DNA of 64,000 bases from Alphaproteobacteria bacterium (GTDB lineage Bacteria; Pseudomonadota; Alphaproteobacteria; UBA6615): positions 1 through 64,000 of the forward strand of contig SHWB01000008.1 of NCBI GenBank assembly GCA_009691025.1. The letters are read 5' to 3'. Below are positions 41,904 to 52,325 of the stretch, one piece after another. Within the stretch, counting starts at the first letter, position 1. Every line of letters starts with the position of its first letter. The translations under genes were made by a program, and so were the position numbers. The notes below the pieces were generated by a model. It saw nothing but the letters and a program-made list of their open reading frames with translations. It searched no databases and was not told where the DNA came from.

Positions 41904-42227
41904 TCAAGTATTTCGGGAATTCCTAAGCGGTGAAGATTGCGGGTCATTGGCGTAGGTCGACAGGCCTCTGCCAAACGCAAGTCTCGCGCCCGTCTCCACA
42001 TCGAGGTGGGCATTGAGCCGGTCGAACGAAAAGCCTGCGGCCAGTCTGCTGGTCTCGCCCTCGACAAGGGCACGACGAAGCACGTCCAGGCGCATCGCTT
42101 CGGCTTCGTCCCGCGCCGCCAGCAATCGCAGGGCGTCGCGCACCACGTCGCTCGCGTCTACGTAGAGGCCGGACCCGACCTTGCGCCGGATCAGCGCTTC
42201 GAGGGCGAGGGTCAACGTCACCTGCAT
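41904..42227 (-). CDS. ParD-like antitoxin without a toxin partner
   Basis: A 107-residue protein whose first 80 residues match ParD/CopG-like antitoxins: a ribbon-helix-helix start (MQVTLTLALEALIRRKV), then SGLYVDASDVVRDALRLLA and the helical toxin-binding tail ARDEAEAMRLDVLRRALVEG. The last 25 residues (RLAFGRGLSTYANDPQSSP) are unlike the family and abut repeat DNA. ParD normally precedes parE; here no parE, intact or broken, follows, only the repeat at 41785. It is an orphan antitoxin or a remnant. ATG at 42227 is preferred to an upstream ATG. Confidence 0.75.
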   Translation of the reverse strand: MQVTLTLALEALIRRKVGSGLYVDASDVVRDALRLLAARDEAEAMRLDVLRRALVEGETSRLAAGFSFDRLNAHLDVETGARLAFGRGLSTYANDPQSSPLRNSRNT

Positions 42228-42339
42228 CGGTCGCACCTCATCGCCTGGGACACGTTGTGCCATCCGGCGGGCCCAAAGACAAAATGGCCAACCCGCCCGC
42301 GTCGTTGCCCCTGCCCGGTCGCGCCGTTAGGGTCGTGCC

Positions 42340-43581
42340 ATGCTGCCACTGTTCCTACCACTCGCCGCGCTGTTCGCCGGCGCGGCGATCTATCTCGCCG
42401 GTCACGGGCTGCTGACGGTTATCGTGCCGGTGCGGCTGGCCATTCTCAACGCGCCGGTGGTGGCGGTTGGCCTGGTCGGCGACGGCTATTATTTCGGCCT
42501 GATGGTCGGCGCGCTCTGGTGCCCGGTGTTCATCCGCCGCGTCGGCCATGTGCGGTCCTTCGCCGGCTTCGCCGCCCTGCTCGACGCGCTGTCGCTGGCG
42601 CCGGCGCTGGTGCCCGACCCCCGGGCCTAGCTGGCGCTGCGGCTGGCCTCCGGCATCGTCATCTCCGGCATCAACCTGACCTTCGAGAGCTGGCTGACCG
42701 CCGCCACGCGGGCGGACTGGCGCGGGCGCGTGCTCGCCACCTACATGGTGGTCTATTACGCGGCCTTCGGCGGCGGCCCGTTCCTGCTCGAGACATGTCC
42801 GGTCGACGGCTTCCAGCTCTTTTCGCTCGGCGCTCTCCTCATCGCGCTGGCCATCGTGCCGGTGGTGCTCACGCGCATAGAGGCGCCGGTGCTGGGCGAG
42901 CAGACGCCGATGACCCTCGCCTCCCTCGCCCGCCTGTCGCCGCTCGCCTTCGCCACCGCCATCGCCACCGGCCTGCTGCTCGGCCCCTTCTACGGCCTTC
43001 CCCCGGTCTGGCTGATCGAGGAAGGCATACCGCCGGCCGAGACCGGCACCCACATCGCCGCCGCAGTGTTCGGCGGTCTCGCCCTGCAATGGCCGATCGG
43101 CTTGCTGTCGGACCACATCGACCGCCGCATCGTCATCGTCGGCACGGCCGGCGCGGCCGGCGTGCTGGCGGCGGGCGTGGCCGTCGTCGGCGCCGACGAC
43201 CCGCTGGCGCTGGCCCTCCTGCTCGCCGGCCTCGGCGGGGCGATGTTTACCCTGTGGCCGGTGGCGCTGGCCCATGCGGCCGAGTTCCTGCGCGGCGCCG
43301 GGGCGATGATCGGCCTGTCCTCGGGCATCCTGCTCGTCTACAGCATCGCCGCCGTGGCCGGCCCGATCGTCGGCGGCCTCGCCCAGAGCGAACCGGGCGG
43401 CGGGGCGCTGTTCTGGTTCATGGCCGCCGTGGCGCTGGCGCTGGCGGCGTTCGGCGCCTGGCGATCGATCCGCCGGCCGACGGCACCGGCCGCCGAAAGG
43501 GTGCCCTACGTCGCCATGCCGCACACCACGCCGACCGTCGGCGAACTCGATCCGCGGGCCGACGAGCCGCGGGCGCCCTGA
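42340..43581 (+). pseudogene. MFS transporter, YcaD-like, one in-frame TAG
   Basis: About 413 codons of a twelve-helix MFS protein. TAG at 42628-42630 lies in PDPRA / LALRLASGIVISGINLTFES, between the third and fourth helices, where relatives have Trp or a small residue. The motif NLTFESWLTAATRADWRGRV after the stop matches the YcaD group (ESWL). Later parts, including GLALQWPIGLLSDHIDRRIV, are undisturbed. The stop could come from TCG (Ser) or from TGG (Trp) by a different change, so it is the weakest support for the TCG model. A second start after the stop would give a protein lacking three helices. Confidence 0.78.
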
Positions 43582-44709
<1,128 letters not shown>

Positions 44710-44854
44710 GGCGCCACGCAATGACCCGCTTTCCCGCGGCGGCGCGCCCCGGCCTCGTTGTTGCGCTGCAGCAAGCGGGTGATAGAGTGGCGCCCGCCGC
44801 AGCCGGCCGAGACCGGCGCGGCTGGCGGTGGGCAGTGGGCGTACGGGTGCCATT

Positions 44855-46054
44855 ATGAATATCCACGAGTATCAGGCGAAGGCCCTGCTGGCGCGCTTCG
44901 GCGTCGCCGTGCCGCGCGGCACGATCGCCTACACGGCCGACGAGGCGCGCCGCGCCGCCGCCGCCCTCGGCGGCAGCGGGCCCTGGGTGGTGAAGTCGCA
45001 GATCCATGCCGGTGGCCGCGGCGCCGGCCGCTTCGCCGACGATCCCGGCGGCAAGGGCGGCGTGCGGCTGGCGCGCTCGCTCGACGAGGTGGCCGCCTTC
45101 GCCGGCGCCATGCTCGGCCATGTGCTGGTGACGAAGCAGACCGGCCCCGACGGCCGCGAGGTGCGGCGCGTCTACATCGAGGAAGGCGTCGACATCGCGC
45201 GCGAGCTGTACACCAGCCTGCTGGTCGACCGCCGCTCGGGCCGCGTCACGATCATCGCCTCGACCGAGGGCGGCATGGATATCGAGGAGGTGGCGGCGAA
45301 GACGCCCGAGCGCATCCGCTCGGTCATCGTCGACCCCGCCTCCGGCTTCATGCCCTTCCACGGCCGCGCGCTGGCCTTCGGCCTCGGCCTGTCGGGCCCG
45401 CAGGTGGCCGAGGCGGGCAATCTCTTCGCCGCCCTCTACCGCGCCTTCATCGACCTCGACGCCACGATGGTCGAGGTCAACCCGCTGATCGTCACCGGCG
45501 CCGGCAAGCTGATGGCGATCGACGCCAAGCTCGCCTTCGACGACAACGCCCTCTACCGTCAGGCCGAAGTGCTGGCGCTGCGCGACGAGGACGAGGAAGA
45601 CCCGATGGAGCTGGCGGCCTCGCGTCACCAGCTCAACTACGTCAAGCTCGACGGCACCATCGGCTGCATGGTCAACGGCGCCGGCCTCGCCATGGCGACG
45701 ATGGACATCGTCAAGCTGTACGGCGCGGCGCCGGCCAATTTCCTCGATGTCGGCGGCGGTGCGACGCGCGACCGCGTCATCGCCGCCTTCAAGATCATCC
45801 TGTCCGATCCGGCGGTCGAGGGCATCCTCGTCAACATCTTCGGCGGCATCATGCGCTGCGACGTGATCGCCGAGGGCATCGTGGCGGCGGCGCGCGAAGT
45901 GTCGCTGCACGTTCCCCTCGTGGTCCGCCTCGAGGGCACGAACGTGGAACTCGGCAAGCGCATCCTAGCCGATTCGGGCCTGCCCATCGTCGCCGCAGAC
46001 AATCTGGCCGACGCCGCCGAAAAGGTGGTCAACGCCGTACAGGAGGCCGCGTAG
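44855..46054 (+). CDS. sucC: Succinyl-CoA synthetase beta subunit
   Basis: A 399-residue SucC with ATP-grasp fold. [20 protein letters not shown] starts the protein; [14 protein letters not shown], the ADP-binding [40 protein letters not shown] and [13 protein letters not shown] are all present. With SucD it makes ATP or GTP from succinyl-CoA. It ends in TAG three bases before sucD. sucA and sucB, usual downstream partners in this class, are not in the window. Leu CTA before GCC at 45966. Confidence 0.96.
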   Translation: MNIHEYQAKALLARFGVAVPRGTIAYTADEARRAAAALGGSGPWVVKSQIHAGGRGAGRFADDPGGKGGVRLARSLDEVAAFAGAMLGHVLVTKQTGPDGREVRRVYIEEGVDIARELYTSLLVDRRSGRVTIIASTEGGMDIEEVAAKTPERIRSVIVDPASGFMPFHGRALAFGLGLSGPQVAEAGNLFAALYRAFIDLDATMVEVNPLIVTGAGKLMAIDAKLAFDDNALYRQAEVLALRDEDEEDPMELAASRHQLNYVKLDGTIGCMVNGAGLAMATMDIVKLYGAAPANFLDVGGGATRDRVIAAFKIILSDPAVEGILVNIFGGIMRCDVIAEGIVAAAREVSLHVPLVVRLEGTNVELGKRILADSGLPIVAADNLADAAEKVVNAVQEAA

Positions 46055-46057
46055 TCC

Positions 46058-46933
46058 ATGGCCGTGCTCGTCGACCGCAACACCCGCGTCATCTGCCAGG
46101 GCTTCACCGGCGCCCAGGGCACCTTCCATTCCGAGCAGGCCATCGCCTACGGCACCCGCATGGTCGGCGGCGTGACGCCGGGCAAGGGCGGCCAGACGCA
46201 TCTCGAACTGCCGGTGTTCGACACCGTCGGCGAGGCGCTCGAGAAGACCGGCGCCGACGCCTCCGTCATCTATGTGCCGCCGGCCTATGCCGCCGACGCC
46301 ATCCTAGAGGCGATCGACGCCGAAGTGCCGCTAGTCGTCTGCATCACCGAGGGCATCCCGGTGCTCGACATGGCGCGCGTCAAGCGCGCTCTCACCGGCT
46401 CGCGGACCAGGCTGATCGGCCCCAACTGCCCGGGCGTCATCACGCCCGGCGAATGCAAGATCGGCATCATGCCGGGCCATATCCACCAGCGCGGCCAGAT
46501 CGGCATTGTTTCGCGCTCGGGGACACTTACATACGAGGCCGTGGCGCAGACCACGGCCGCCGGGCTGGGGCAGACGACCTGCATCGGCATCGGCGGCGAC
46601 CCCGTGAACGGCACGAATTTCATCGATGTGCTCGACCTGTTCCTCGGCGACGACGAAACCCGGGCGATCATCATGATCGGCGAGATCGGCGGCAGCGCGG
46701 AGGAAGAGGCGGCGGATTTCCTCGGCCGGGCAAGGAAAAAGAAACCGGTCGTCGGCTTTATTGCCGGCGTCACGGCACCGCCGGGCCGGCGCATGGGCCA
46801 TGCCGGCGCCATCGTGTTCGGCGGGCAGGGAACGGCGGAGTCGAAGATCGCGGCGATGCGGGCGGCCGGCATGACGGTCGCGGAATCGCCCGCCGCGCTG
46901 GGCAGCACCATGCGCAAGGTGCTGGGCGGCTGA
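46058..46933 (+). CDS. sucD: Succinyl-CoA synthetase alpha subunit
   Basis: A 291-residue SucD. The CoA-binding N-terminus reads [50 protein letters not shown] and [19 protein letters not shown] follow. The phosphorylated His is in [19 protein letters not shown]. It starts three bases after sucC. Downstream is a DUF924 gene on the other strand instead of sucA. Confidence 0.96.
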   Translation: MAVLVDRNTRVICQGFTGAQGTFHSEQAIAYGTRMVGGVTPGKGGQTHLELPVFDTVGEALEKTGADASVIYVPPAYAADAILEAIDAEVPLVVCITEGIPVLDMARVKRALTGSRTRLIGPNCPGVITPGECKIGIMPGHIHQRGQIGIVSRSGTLTYEAVAQTTAAGLGQTTCIGIGGDPVNGTNFIDVLDLFLGDDETRAIIMIGEIGGSAEEEAADFLGRARKKKPVVGFIAGVTAPPGRRMGHAGAIVFGGQGTAESKIAAMRAAGMTVAESPAALGSTMRKVLGG

Positions 46934-47077
46934 GGCCGCCGCGCCGGGACGGTCGTCGAGATTTTCGAGGTTGAAGCTGGCAATGCGGAAGGTGGTGGCC
47001 ACGGGATGCCCGATCGGATGGGGACGACGCGTGCGCAATGCCATGATCGGCCCCATCGGCGAGGACGTGTCGACTCC

Positions 47078-47635
47078 TCAGAACGACGAATTAGGCTCCG
47101 CGAGGAAAGCCCATTCCTCCGCCGTGCCGGTGCGGCCGAGAATGGCATTGCGGTGCGGAAAACGGCCGAAGCGGGCGACGATCTCGTAATGCCGCAGCGC
47201 CGATTCGTGTGCTTTTCCGCCCATCTCCCCGCCGGCGAAAGGCGCCAGCAACGCCACGCACCGCTCCTGGTCCTCCAGCCCCTCGCTATGCATCAGCGGC
47301 ATCCAGAGGAACAGCCGCCGCTCCAGCGGCCAGCCCTCCCCGACCCCCTCGGCCGCGGCCCGCCGCGCCAGCGGCAAGGCATTGAAATCGCCGGCATAAC
47401 TGTGCGGGCTGCCGCGATGGATGTTGCGCGGAAACTGGTCGAGCACGATGGTCTGCGCCAGCATCGCATCGGCCGAGCCGCTCCAGCCGGCAAGCCCGCC
47501 GGCGCAGGCCCGCGCCACGGTGCGGCCGAAGCGGTCGGCGATCAGCGCATCGAAGCGCGGTTCCTTGCCGAACCAGTCCTCGGCGCCATGGTCGACGAAC
47601 CAGAAATCGAGCACGTCGGCGGGCCCTTCGGCCAT
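47078..47635 (-). CDS. DUF924 family protein
   Basis: A 185-residue DUF924 protein of the TPR-like helical type. It contains LDFWFVDHGAEDWFGKEPRFD, IVLDQFPRNIHRGSPHSYAGD, FLWMPLMHSEGLEDQERCV and HYEIVARFGRFPHRNAILGR, all family signatures. The function is unknown; relatives are found in all kingdoms. ATG at 47635 gives MAEGPADVLDFWF. It ends in TGA just after AEPNSSF; the Pro codon CCT before AAT looks like a silent CGA to CTA change. Confidence 0.9.
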   Translation of the reverse strand: MAEGPADVLDFWFVDHGAEDWFGKEPRFDALIADRFGRTVARACAGGLAGWSGSADAMLAQTIVLDQFPRNIHRGSPHSYAGDFNALPLARRAAAEGVGEGWPLERRLFLWMPLMHSEGLEDQERCVALLAPFAGGEMGGKAHESALRHYEIVARFGRFPHRNAILGRTGTAEEWAFLAEPNSSF

Positions 47636-47756
47636 TCGAGACTCCCCGGTGAACGACGCGACCTTAGCACGCGGGCACCGTGGCATGCCTTGCCGCTCCG
47701 CCCGCCGGGCGCTAACGTCGCAGGTCTGTTTCCGGCGATCCGATGGAGTACCCGCC

Positions 47757-47936
47757 ATGGCCCGTGCCCGAACCGCCGCGTCGACGAATACCGCTCGCCT
47801 GGCGGCGCTGCCAGCCGCGATCTTCGCCGCCCTGCTGGGAACGATGTTCATCTTCGGCGCCGGATTCGCGGCACCGGAAGTTCTGCACAACGCCGCCCAC
47901 GACGTGCGCCACTCCTTCGCCTTCCCCTGCCACTGA
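47757..47936 (+). CDS. cbtB: CbtB, small subunit of predicted cobalt transporter
   Basis: A 59-residue single-span protein. After a basic N-terminus, one hydrophobic helix (AIFAALLGTMFIFGAGF) is followed by the CbtB signature HNAAHDVRHSFAFPCH, whose His and Cys residues probably bind metal. CbtB is encoded with CbtA and is linked to cobalt uptake for cobalamin in other bacteria. No B12 riboswitch was recognised in the short leader (47636-47756). Confidence 0.85.
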   Translation: MARARTAASTNTARLAALPAAIFAALLGTMFIFGAGFAAPEVLHNAAHDVRHSFAFPCH

Positions 47937-47946
47937 GCACGCCGCC

Positions 47947-48672
47947 TTGCTGCGCCGCCTGCTGATCACCGCCCTCGTCGCCGGCCTCGCGACCGGCGTC
48001 GCCATCACCGCGCTGCACGGCGTCACCACCGTGCCGCTGATCCTCGAGGCGGAGACCTACGAGAATGGCGGCGGCCACGGCCATGCCGCCGCGTCGGCGC
48101 ACGGCGCGAAACTGGTTCTGGCGCACGGCCACGAGGCCGGGCCGGCCGCCGCTGAGAACGAGGGTTGGGCACCCGCCGACGGCATCGAGCGCATTGGTTT
48201 CACCCTGCTCGCCAACCTCGTCGTCGCCACCGGATTCGGCCTGCTGCTGGCCGCCGCCTTCGCGCTGCGCGGCCAGCCGGTCGACCTGCGCAGTGGGCTG
48301 TTGTGGGGCATCGCCGGCTTCGCCGTCTTCCAGCTCGCCCCGGCCGCCGGCCTACCGCCGGAACTGCCCGGCAACGTCGCGGCCGAGCTTGGCGCTCGCC
48401 AGATGTGGTGGCTGGGTGCCGCCGCCGGGGCCGCCACCGGCCTCGCCTTGCTGGCGTTCGGCAAAAACTGGGCGTGGCTGGCGGGCGGCATCGCCCTGAT
48501 CGCCCTGCCGCACATCGTAGGCGCGCCGCACCTGCAGGGCGCGACCGGCGCGGTGCCGCCGGAGCTGGCAGCACGCTATGTCGCACTCTCGCTCGCCGTC
48601 GGCGCCGTGTTCTGGGCCCTGCTCGGCGGTCTCGCCGGCGCGGTCTGGCAGCGGCTGGAGCGCGACGCCTGA
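47947..48672 (+). CDS. cbtA: CbtA, predicted cobalt transporter subunit
   Basis: A 241-residue membrane protein with five to six helices. It begins at TTG (47947) with LRRLLITALVAGLATGVAIT, the family's N-terminus. A His-rich loop (GGGHGHAAASAHG, LAHGHEAG) is suited to metal binding. SGLLWGIAGFAVFQLAPAAG and PHIVGAPHLQG are CbtA signatures. It follows cbtB by ten bases. Substrate cobalt is inferred from the family. Confidence 0.85.
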   Translation: MLRRLLITALVAGLATGVAITALHGVTTVPLILEAETYENGGGHGHAAASAHGAKLVLAHGHEAGPAAAENEGWAPADGIERIGFTLLANLVVATGFGLLLAAAFALRGQPVDLRSGLLWGIAGFAVFQLAPAAGLPPELPGNVAAELGARQMWWLGAAAGAATGLALLAFGKNWAWLAGGIALIALPHIVGAPHLQGATGAVPPELAARYVALSLAVGAVFWALLGGLAGAVWQRLERDA

Positions 48673-48746
48673 GCGATCTGACCTGCCTTACTGTTGTGCT
48701 CCGCCGGCCGGTTGCATCGGCGGCCCCCTTCCCCTACATCTGAGCC

Positions 48747-49412
48747 ATGCTCGACCGCGAATCGATCCGCAACGGCACGACGCTTGACCTTGTCCGCGAG
48801 GGCCAGCGGCTCGGCCTCGTCGACCCGGTCAGCACCGAGGAACGCGACGCCTCGCGCCGCGCCACGCTGGCGGCCGCGCCGGGACCGGATGTCTGGGTCT
48901 TCGGCTACGGCTCGCTGATGTGGAACCCGGCCTTCCACTTCGCCGAACAGCGCGGCGGCCGCATTCATGGCTGGCACCGCCGCTTCTGCCTGTGGACGCC
49001 GCTCGGCCGCGGCACGCCGGATAATCCCGGCCTGATGCTGGGCCTCGACCGCGGCGGCGCCTGCCGCGGCGTCGCCTTCCGCATCGCCCCCGAACAGGTC
49101 GAGGAAGAAACCACGATCCTGTGGACGCGCGAGATGCCGTCGAGCTCCTACACGCCGCGCTGGCTGCCGGTGGCGACCGATGCCGGCATCGTGCACGCCA
49201 TCGCCTTCACCGTGCGGCGCGACCACCCGCGCTACGCCGGCGACATCGACACCGACACAATGGCCAAGGCTATCGCCACGGCGAGCGGCCGGCTGGGCAG
49301 CTGCGCCGACTATTTGCGCAACACCGTCGCGCATATGGACACGCTTAGCGCGCGCGACAGCGCCATGCACCGGCTGCTGGCGCGCATCGAGGCGATCTGC
49401 GCTGGCGGGTAG
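48747..49412 (+). CDS. Gamma-glutamylcyclotransferase, ChaC-like
   Basis: A 221-residue GGCT-fold protein. The glycine-rich binding loop is VWVFGYGSLMWNPAF, the RIHGWHRRFCLWTPLGRGTP segment follows, and the catalytic Glu is expected in VEEETTILWTREM. ChaC-type enzymes split glutathione to 5-oxoproline and Cys-Gly. ATG at 48747 gives an N-terminal helix of about 45 residues typical of alphaproteobacterial members. It converges on the PhyH gene over a repeat. Confidence 0.88.
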   Translation: MLDRESIRNGTTLDLVREGQRLGLVDPVSTEERDASRRATLAAAPGPDVWVFGYGSLMWNPAFHFAEQRGGRIHGWHRRFCLWTPLGRGTPDNPGLMLGLDRGGACRGVAFRIAPEQVEEETTILWTREMPSSSYTPRWLPVATDAGIVHAIAFTVRRDHPRYAGDIDTDTMAKAIATASGRLGSCADYLRNTVAHMDTLSARDSAMHRLLARIEAICAGG

Positions 49413-49424
49413 CCGGTCACGACG

Positions 49425-49535
49425 CCTCGTCCTTCGACAGGCTCAGGATGAGGCTGTGAATTGAGACGAGGCTGCCATTAAGTCCGCCCGCGCGCCGCTA
49501 CCGCGTCCTCATCCTGAGCCTGTCGAAGGATGAAG
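49425..49535. repeat. Inverted pair of dispersed repeat cores
   Basis: CGTCCTTCGACAGGCTCAGGATGAGG at about 49428-49453 is in two parts of a common core and faces its inverse CCTCATCCTGAGCCTGTCGA near 49506-49525, between two convergent genes. The pair can form a large hairpin that may end both transcripts. Confidence 0.65.
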
Positions 49536-49548
49536 TCCGCACAGTCCA

Positions 49549-50436
49549 CTACTCCGCCGCCTCCCGCGACTGCGCGGCGAAGATCGAGGTATAGCCGCCC
49601 GACCAGTCCGGCGGTATCGGGCAGGGCCGCGGGTCGTGATGCGCGTGCGTAGCCCGCTTGCCGCGCAACAGCTCGTAGGCATGAACCGACGGATCGGGAT
49701 GCGGCGTGTAGGCGATGGCGTCGGCCGAACTGTAGGCGTGCAGCAGCAACGGCCGCCCGCCTGCGCGCTGCGAGGGCGGGGTCGCGTGCAAGGTGCGGCT
49801 GTTGTGGATGGTGATGGTGCCCGCCGGCCCTTCCACATAGTCGACGCGCGACAGATCGAGCGTCGCCGTCTCCGCCTCGGTCAGGCAGCCCGTCCAGTTG
49901 CCCCTGGCATCTCGGTGGTCGAACACCGGCCCCTCATGGCTACCCGGCAGCACCGACAGCGCGCCGCTGGCGATGTCGGTGTCGTGCAGGTAGATGCCGA
50001 TGGTCAGAGGGCTGTAATTGGTGTGCGGATAGAATGTAATGTCCTGGTGCCATTCCACCTTGTCGTCGCCGTCATGCCATTTGAAGTTGAGCTTGGAGTG
50101 GTGATAGATCAAATCCGGCCCGACGAGGTCGGCCGCCACTTCGGCGAGCGCGCCCTTCGCGATGTCCCAGTAGAGCGGGTGCTGCTCATCCGGGCGCTTG
50201 AGGCGCCGCAGCAGCGGCTTCGCCGCGGTATGGCCCGGCGCCACGTCGAACTTGCGCCCCGACTGCGTGACGAAGCGGCTCTCGTCGATGAAGGCACGGG
50301 TGACGGCCAGCAGCGCCGCCACGGTATCGGCGTCGACGAAGCGCTGAATGCCGAGATAGCCGTTGGCGAAGTAGAATTCGCGCTGGGAACGGGTGAGCAC
50401 ACGCGGTGCGTGCGACAGAACCAGTTCCGGCTTCAT
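49549..50436 (-). CDS. Phytanoyl-CoA dioxygenase (PhyH) family protein
   Basis: A 295-residue Fe(II)/2-oxoglutarate-dependent oxygenase. The iron triad is visible: His and Asp in KVEWHQDITFYPHTNY and the distal His in the TITIHNSRTLHATPP region, with the following Arg (SQRAGGRPLL) for 2-oxoglutarate. TIGIYLHDTDIASGALSVLP and GSHEGPVFDH are typical of the bacterial PhyH group. The substrate is unknown. ATG at 50436 gives MKPELVLSHAPRVLTRSQ. Upstream on the same strand is tRNA-Gln. Confidence 0.88.
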   Translation of the reverse strand: MKPELVLSHAPRVLTRSQREFYFANGYLGIQRFVDADTVAALLAVTRAFIDESRFVTQSGRKFDVAPGHTAAKPLLRRLKRPDEQHPLYWDIAKGALAEVAADLVGPDLIYHHSKLNFKWHDGDDKVEWHQDITFYPHTNYSPLTIGIYLHDTDIASGALSVLPGSHEGPVFDHRDARGNWTGCLTEAETATLDLSRVDYVEGPAGTITIHNSRTLHATPPSQRAGGRPLLLHAYSSADAIAYTPHPDPSVHAYELLRGKRATHAHHDPRPCPIPPDWSGGYTSIFAAQSREAAE

Positions 50437-50502
50437 GGCGGCACCTCGGCGGGTTGGCTGGAGCATCCTAGCGTCGGGCGCACGCAATAGACAGAGACCG
50501 GC

Positions 50503-50576
50503 TGGCTGGGGCGGCAGGATTCGAACCTGCGATCACGGGACCAAAGCCCGTTGCCTTACCGCTTGGCCACGCCCCA
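50503..50576 (-). tRNA. tRNA-Gln (anticodon TTG)
   Basis: On the minus strand the cloverleaf reads from TGGGGCGTGGCCAAGC, through the anticodon arm CGGGCTTTGGTCCCG with TTG in the loop, to the T-arm GCAGGTTCGAATCCTGC, acceptor 3' strand CGCCCCA, discriminator G and an encoded CCA. It reads CAA and CAG. It is the only tRNA seen in the window. Nothing in the anticodon suggests a nonsense suppressor. Confidence 0.95.
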
Positions 50577-50589
50577 ACCGGCGGCGGAC

Positions 50590-50617
50590 CATATATGCGG
50601 GCGGCCGGGCCGGGCAA
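50590..50617 (-). promoter_or_regulatory. Candidate promoter for tRNA-Gln
   Basis: Read on the minus strand, TTGCCC (50617-50612) is separated by 16 bases from TATATG (50595-50590), which lies 13 bases before the tRNA 5' end. The AT-rich -10 stands out in a very GC-rich region. Confidence 0.5.
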
Positions 50618-50725
50618 CCTTGCGAGGCGGGCAGCGGGCGGCAACGGCAAAATCGACCGCAAGCATTCCTATCTGCTAATATTAGGTCCCGCCGCCGGCG
50701 CCTTGTGGCCGTAGGGATATAGGAT

Positions 50726-51412
50726 GTGACGCTCGATCCCAACCGCCCCGACAGTGCAACGGCCGGCGAGCCGCCGGCGGTCGGCGTGTCCGGCGCACCC
50801 TTCGCCAAAGGCCGGCGCCTGTCCGAGGTGCTCGACGCGATCGCGACCGCAGACACTAGCGACCGCATTTCGGTCGGAGAACTCGCCGATATCCTGAGCG
50901 ACCGCGCCTTCGCTGCGCTGATCCTCCTTTTCGCGATCCCCAACGTGCTGCCGACGCCGCCCGGCACGTCGGCCGTCCTCGGCTTCCCGCTGATCTTCCT
51001 CACCCTGCAGCTGATGTTTGGCCGGCAGCGCCTCTGGCTGCCCGCCTTCATCGCCGAGCGCACGCTCTCGCGGAACGACTTCCGTGTCGTCGTCGGTCGG
51101 CTGATGCCATGGCTGAAAAGGGTCGAGATCCTGCTGAAACCCCGCCTGCGCGTCTTCGTCAGGCCGCCCGCAGAGTATTTCATCGGGGCGATCAGCCTGC
51201 TACTCGCGATCATCCTGTTTCTGCCGATACCGTTCGGCAACATGCTGCCGGCGGCCGCGATCTGCCTGTTCGCGCTGGCAATTCTGGAACGCGACGGCCT
51301 GTTCGCCTTGTTCGGGATGGCCGTCACGACGGGGGCGATCTCCATCGTCGCCGGCATCGTCTATGCAACGGTGCGGGTCGGGGCCCACCTGCTGCTGCAC
51401 GCCTTCGACTGA
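50726..51412 (+). CDS. exoD: ExoD family exopolysaccharide-synthesis protein
   Basis: A 228-residue membrane protein of the ExoD family, needed for normal exopolysaccharide in rhizobia. It has a cytoplasmic N-terminus with RLSEVLDAIATADTSDRISVGEL, then ALILLFAIPNVLPTPPGTSAV, FGRQRLWLPAFI and hydrophobic helices near residues 150-220 including ILFLPIPFGNMLPAAAICL. The start is GTG at 50726. The exact biochemical role is unknown. It converges with terC. Confidence 0.85.
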   Translation: MTLDPNRPDSATAGEPPAVGVSGAPFAKGRRLSEVLDAIATADTSDRISVGELADILSDRAFAALILLFAIPNVLPTPPGTSAVLGFPLIFLTLQLMFGRQRLWLPAFIAERTLSRNDFRVVVGRLMPWLKRVEILLKPRLRVFVRPPAEYFIGAISLLLAIILFLPIPFGNMLPAAAICLFALAILERDGLFALFGMAVTTGAISIVAGIVYATVRVGAHLLLHAFD

Positions 51413-51428
51413 CTCGGCAGGCAACCCC

Positions 51429-52091
51429 TTAGCCCAGCGTTCCGGCGAGCGATGGCCACACTTCCTGGGCGCCCTTCCAGATCATCGCGCCGGCCACATA
51501 GAAGATCACGACGAGGCCGACATAGGCGATCCAGCGGTGGCGGTGCAGCAAATTGGCGATCAGGCCGGCCGCCGCGCCCATCAACGCGATCGACAGGACG
51601 AGGCCGAAGATCAGCACCACCGGGTGCTCGCGCGCCGCACCGGCGACCGCCAGCACGTTGTCGAGCGACATCGACACGTCGGCGATGACGATCTGCCACG
51701 CCGCCTGGGCGAAGCTCTTGCGCGGCACGCCGCCGGCGATGGTGCCATCGGCATCGAGGTCCTGGTTGGCCAGCGCTTCTGCCGCCGCCTCCTCACGGGT
51801 CGAGATACGCAGTTCGCGCCACATCTTCCAGCAGACCCAGAGCAGCAGGATGCCGCCGGCCAGCAGCAGGCCGACGATCTGCAGCAGCTGGGTGGTCAGG
51901 CCGGCAAAGACGATGCGCAGCACGGTCGCCACGATGATGCCGACGACGATGGCGCGGGCGCGCTGTTTCGCCGGCAGGCCGGCGGCGGCTAGGCCGATGA
52001 CGATGGCATTGTCGCCGGCCAGCACCAGGTCGATCATGACGACCTGGGCGAAAGCCGTCAGGGCCTCGGGTATCAGGAGGTTATCGAACAA
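51429..52091 (-). CDS. TerC/YkoY family membrane protein
   Basis: A 220-residue TerC protein with seven hydrophobic helices. The two family motifs are MIDLVLAGDNAIVIGLA near residue 19 and IVIADVSMSLDNVLAVAGAA near 135, each with an acidic residue inside the membrane, suggesting metal ion transport. Relatives export manganese or are linked to tellurite resistance. No yybP-ykoY riboswitch was recognised upstream (52092-52325). Confidence 0.9.
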   Translation of the reverse strand: MFDNLLIPEALTAFAQVVMIDLVLAGDNAIVIGLAAAGLPAKQRARAIVVGIIVATVLRIVFAGLTTQLLQIVGLLLAGGILLLWVCWKMWRELRISTREEAAAEALANQDLDADGTIAGGVPRKSFAQAAWQIVIADVSMSLDNVLAVAGAAREHPVVLIFGLVLSIALMGAAAGLIANLLHRHRWIAYVGLVVIFYVAGAMIWKGAQEVWPSLAGTLG

Positions 52092-52325
52092 TGGCGCGCC
52101 CCGTACCGTGCTGCGGTTGCCGGCCGCCCCGCGCGATCCATATGCCTTCGGCCGGCGGGGCGTCGCTGTAGCGCAAGCGCGAGCATACCATTACGGGGCA
52201 TGACGCCCCGGGCCCGGTTACATATAGGCACGGGACGCCATCGTTAAAGGGGGGAGGCGGCTCACCGGCGGGTTATGCCATTCTGGGCCACCGCGACGAC
52301 CTTCGAGGCCCTGGTGGACTGCCTA

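Noticed and set aside
47636-47756. Cobalamin riboswitch before cbtB
   Set aside because: The leader is only about 120 bases, partly within the divergent gene's start region, and I could not find the B12-box or the expected helices.
50503-50576. tRNA-Gln as a natural suppressor of TAG/TAA
   Set aside because: The anticodon is a plain TTG with normal stem and loop; weak wobble misreading is possible in any bacterium and gives no special support.
52092-52325. yybP-ykoY manganese riboswitch before terC
   Set aside because: No convincing conserved helices or the typical loop sequences were found in this 234-base gap.
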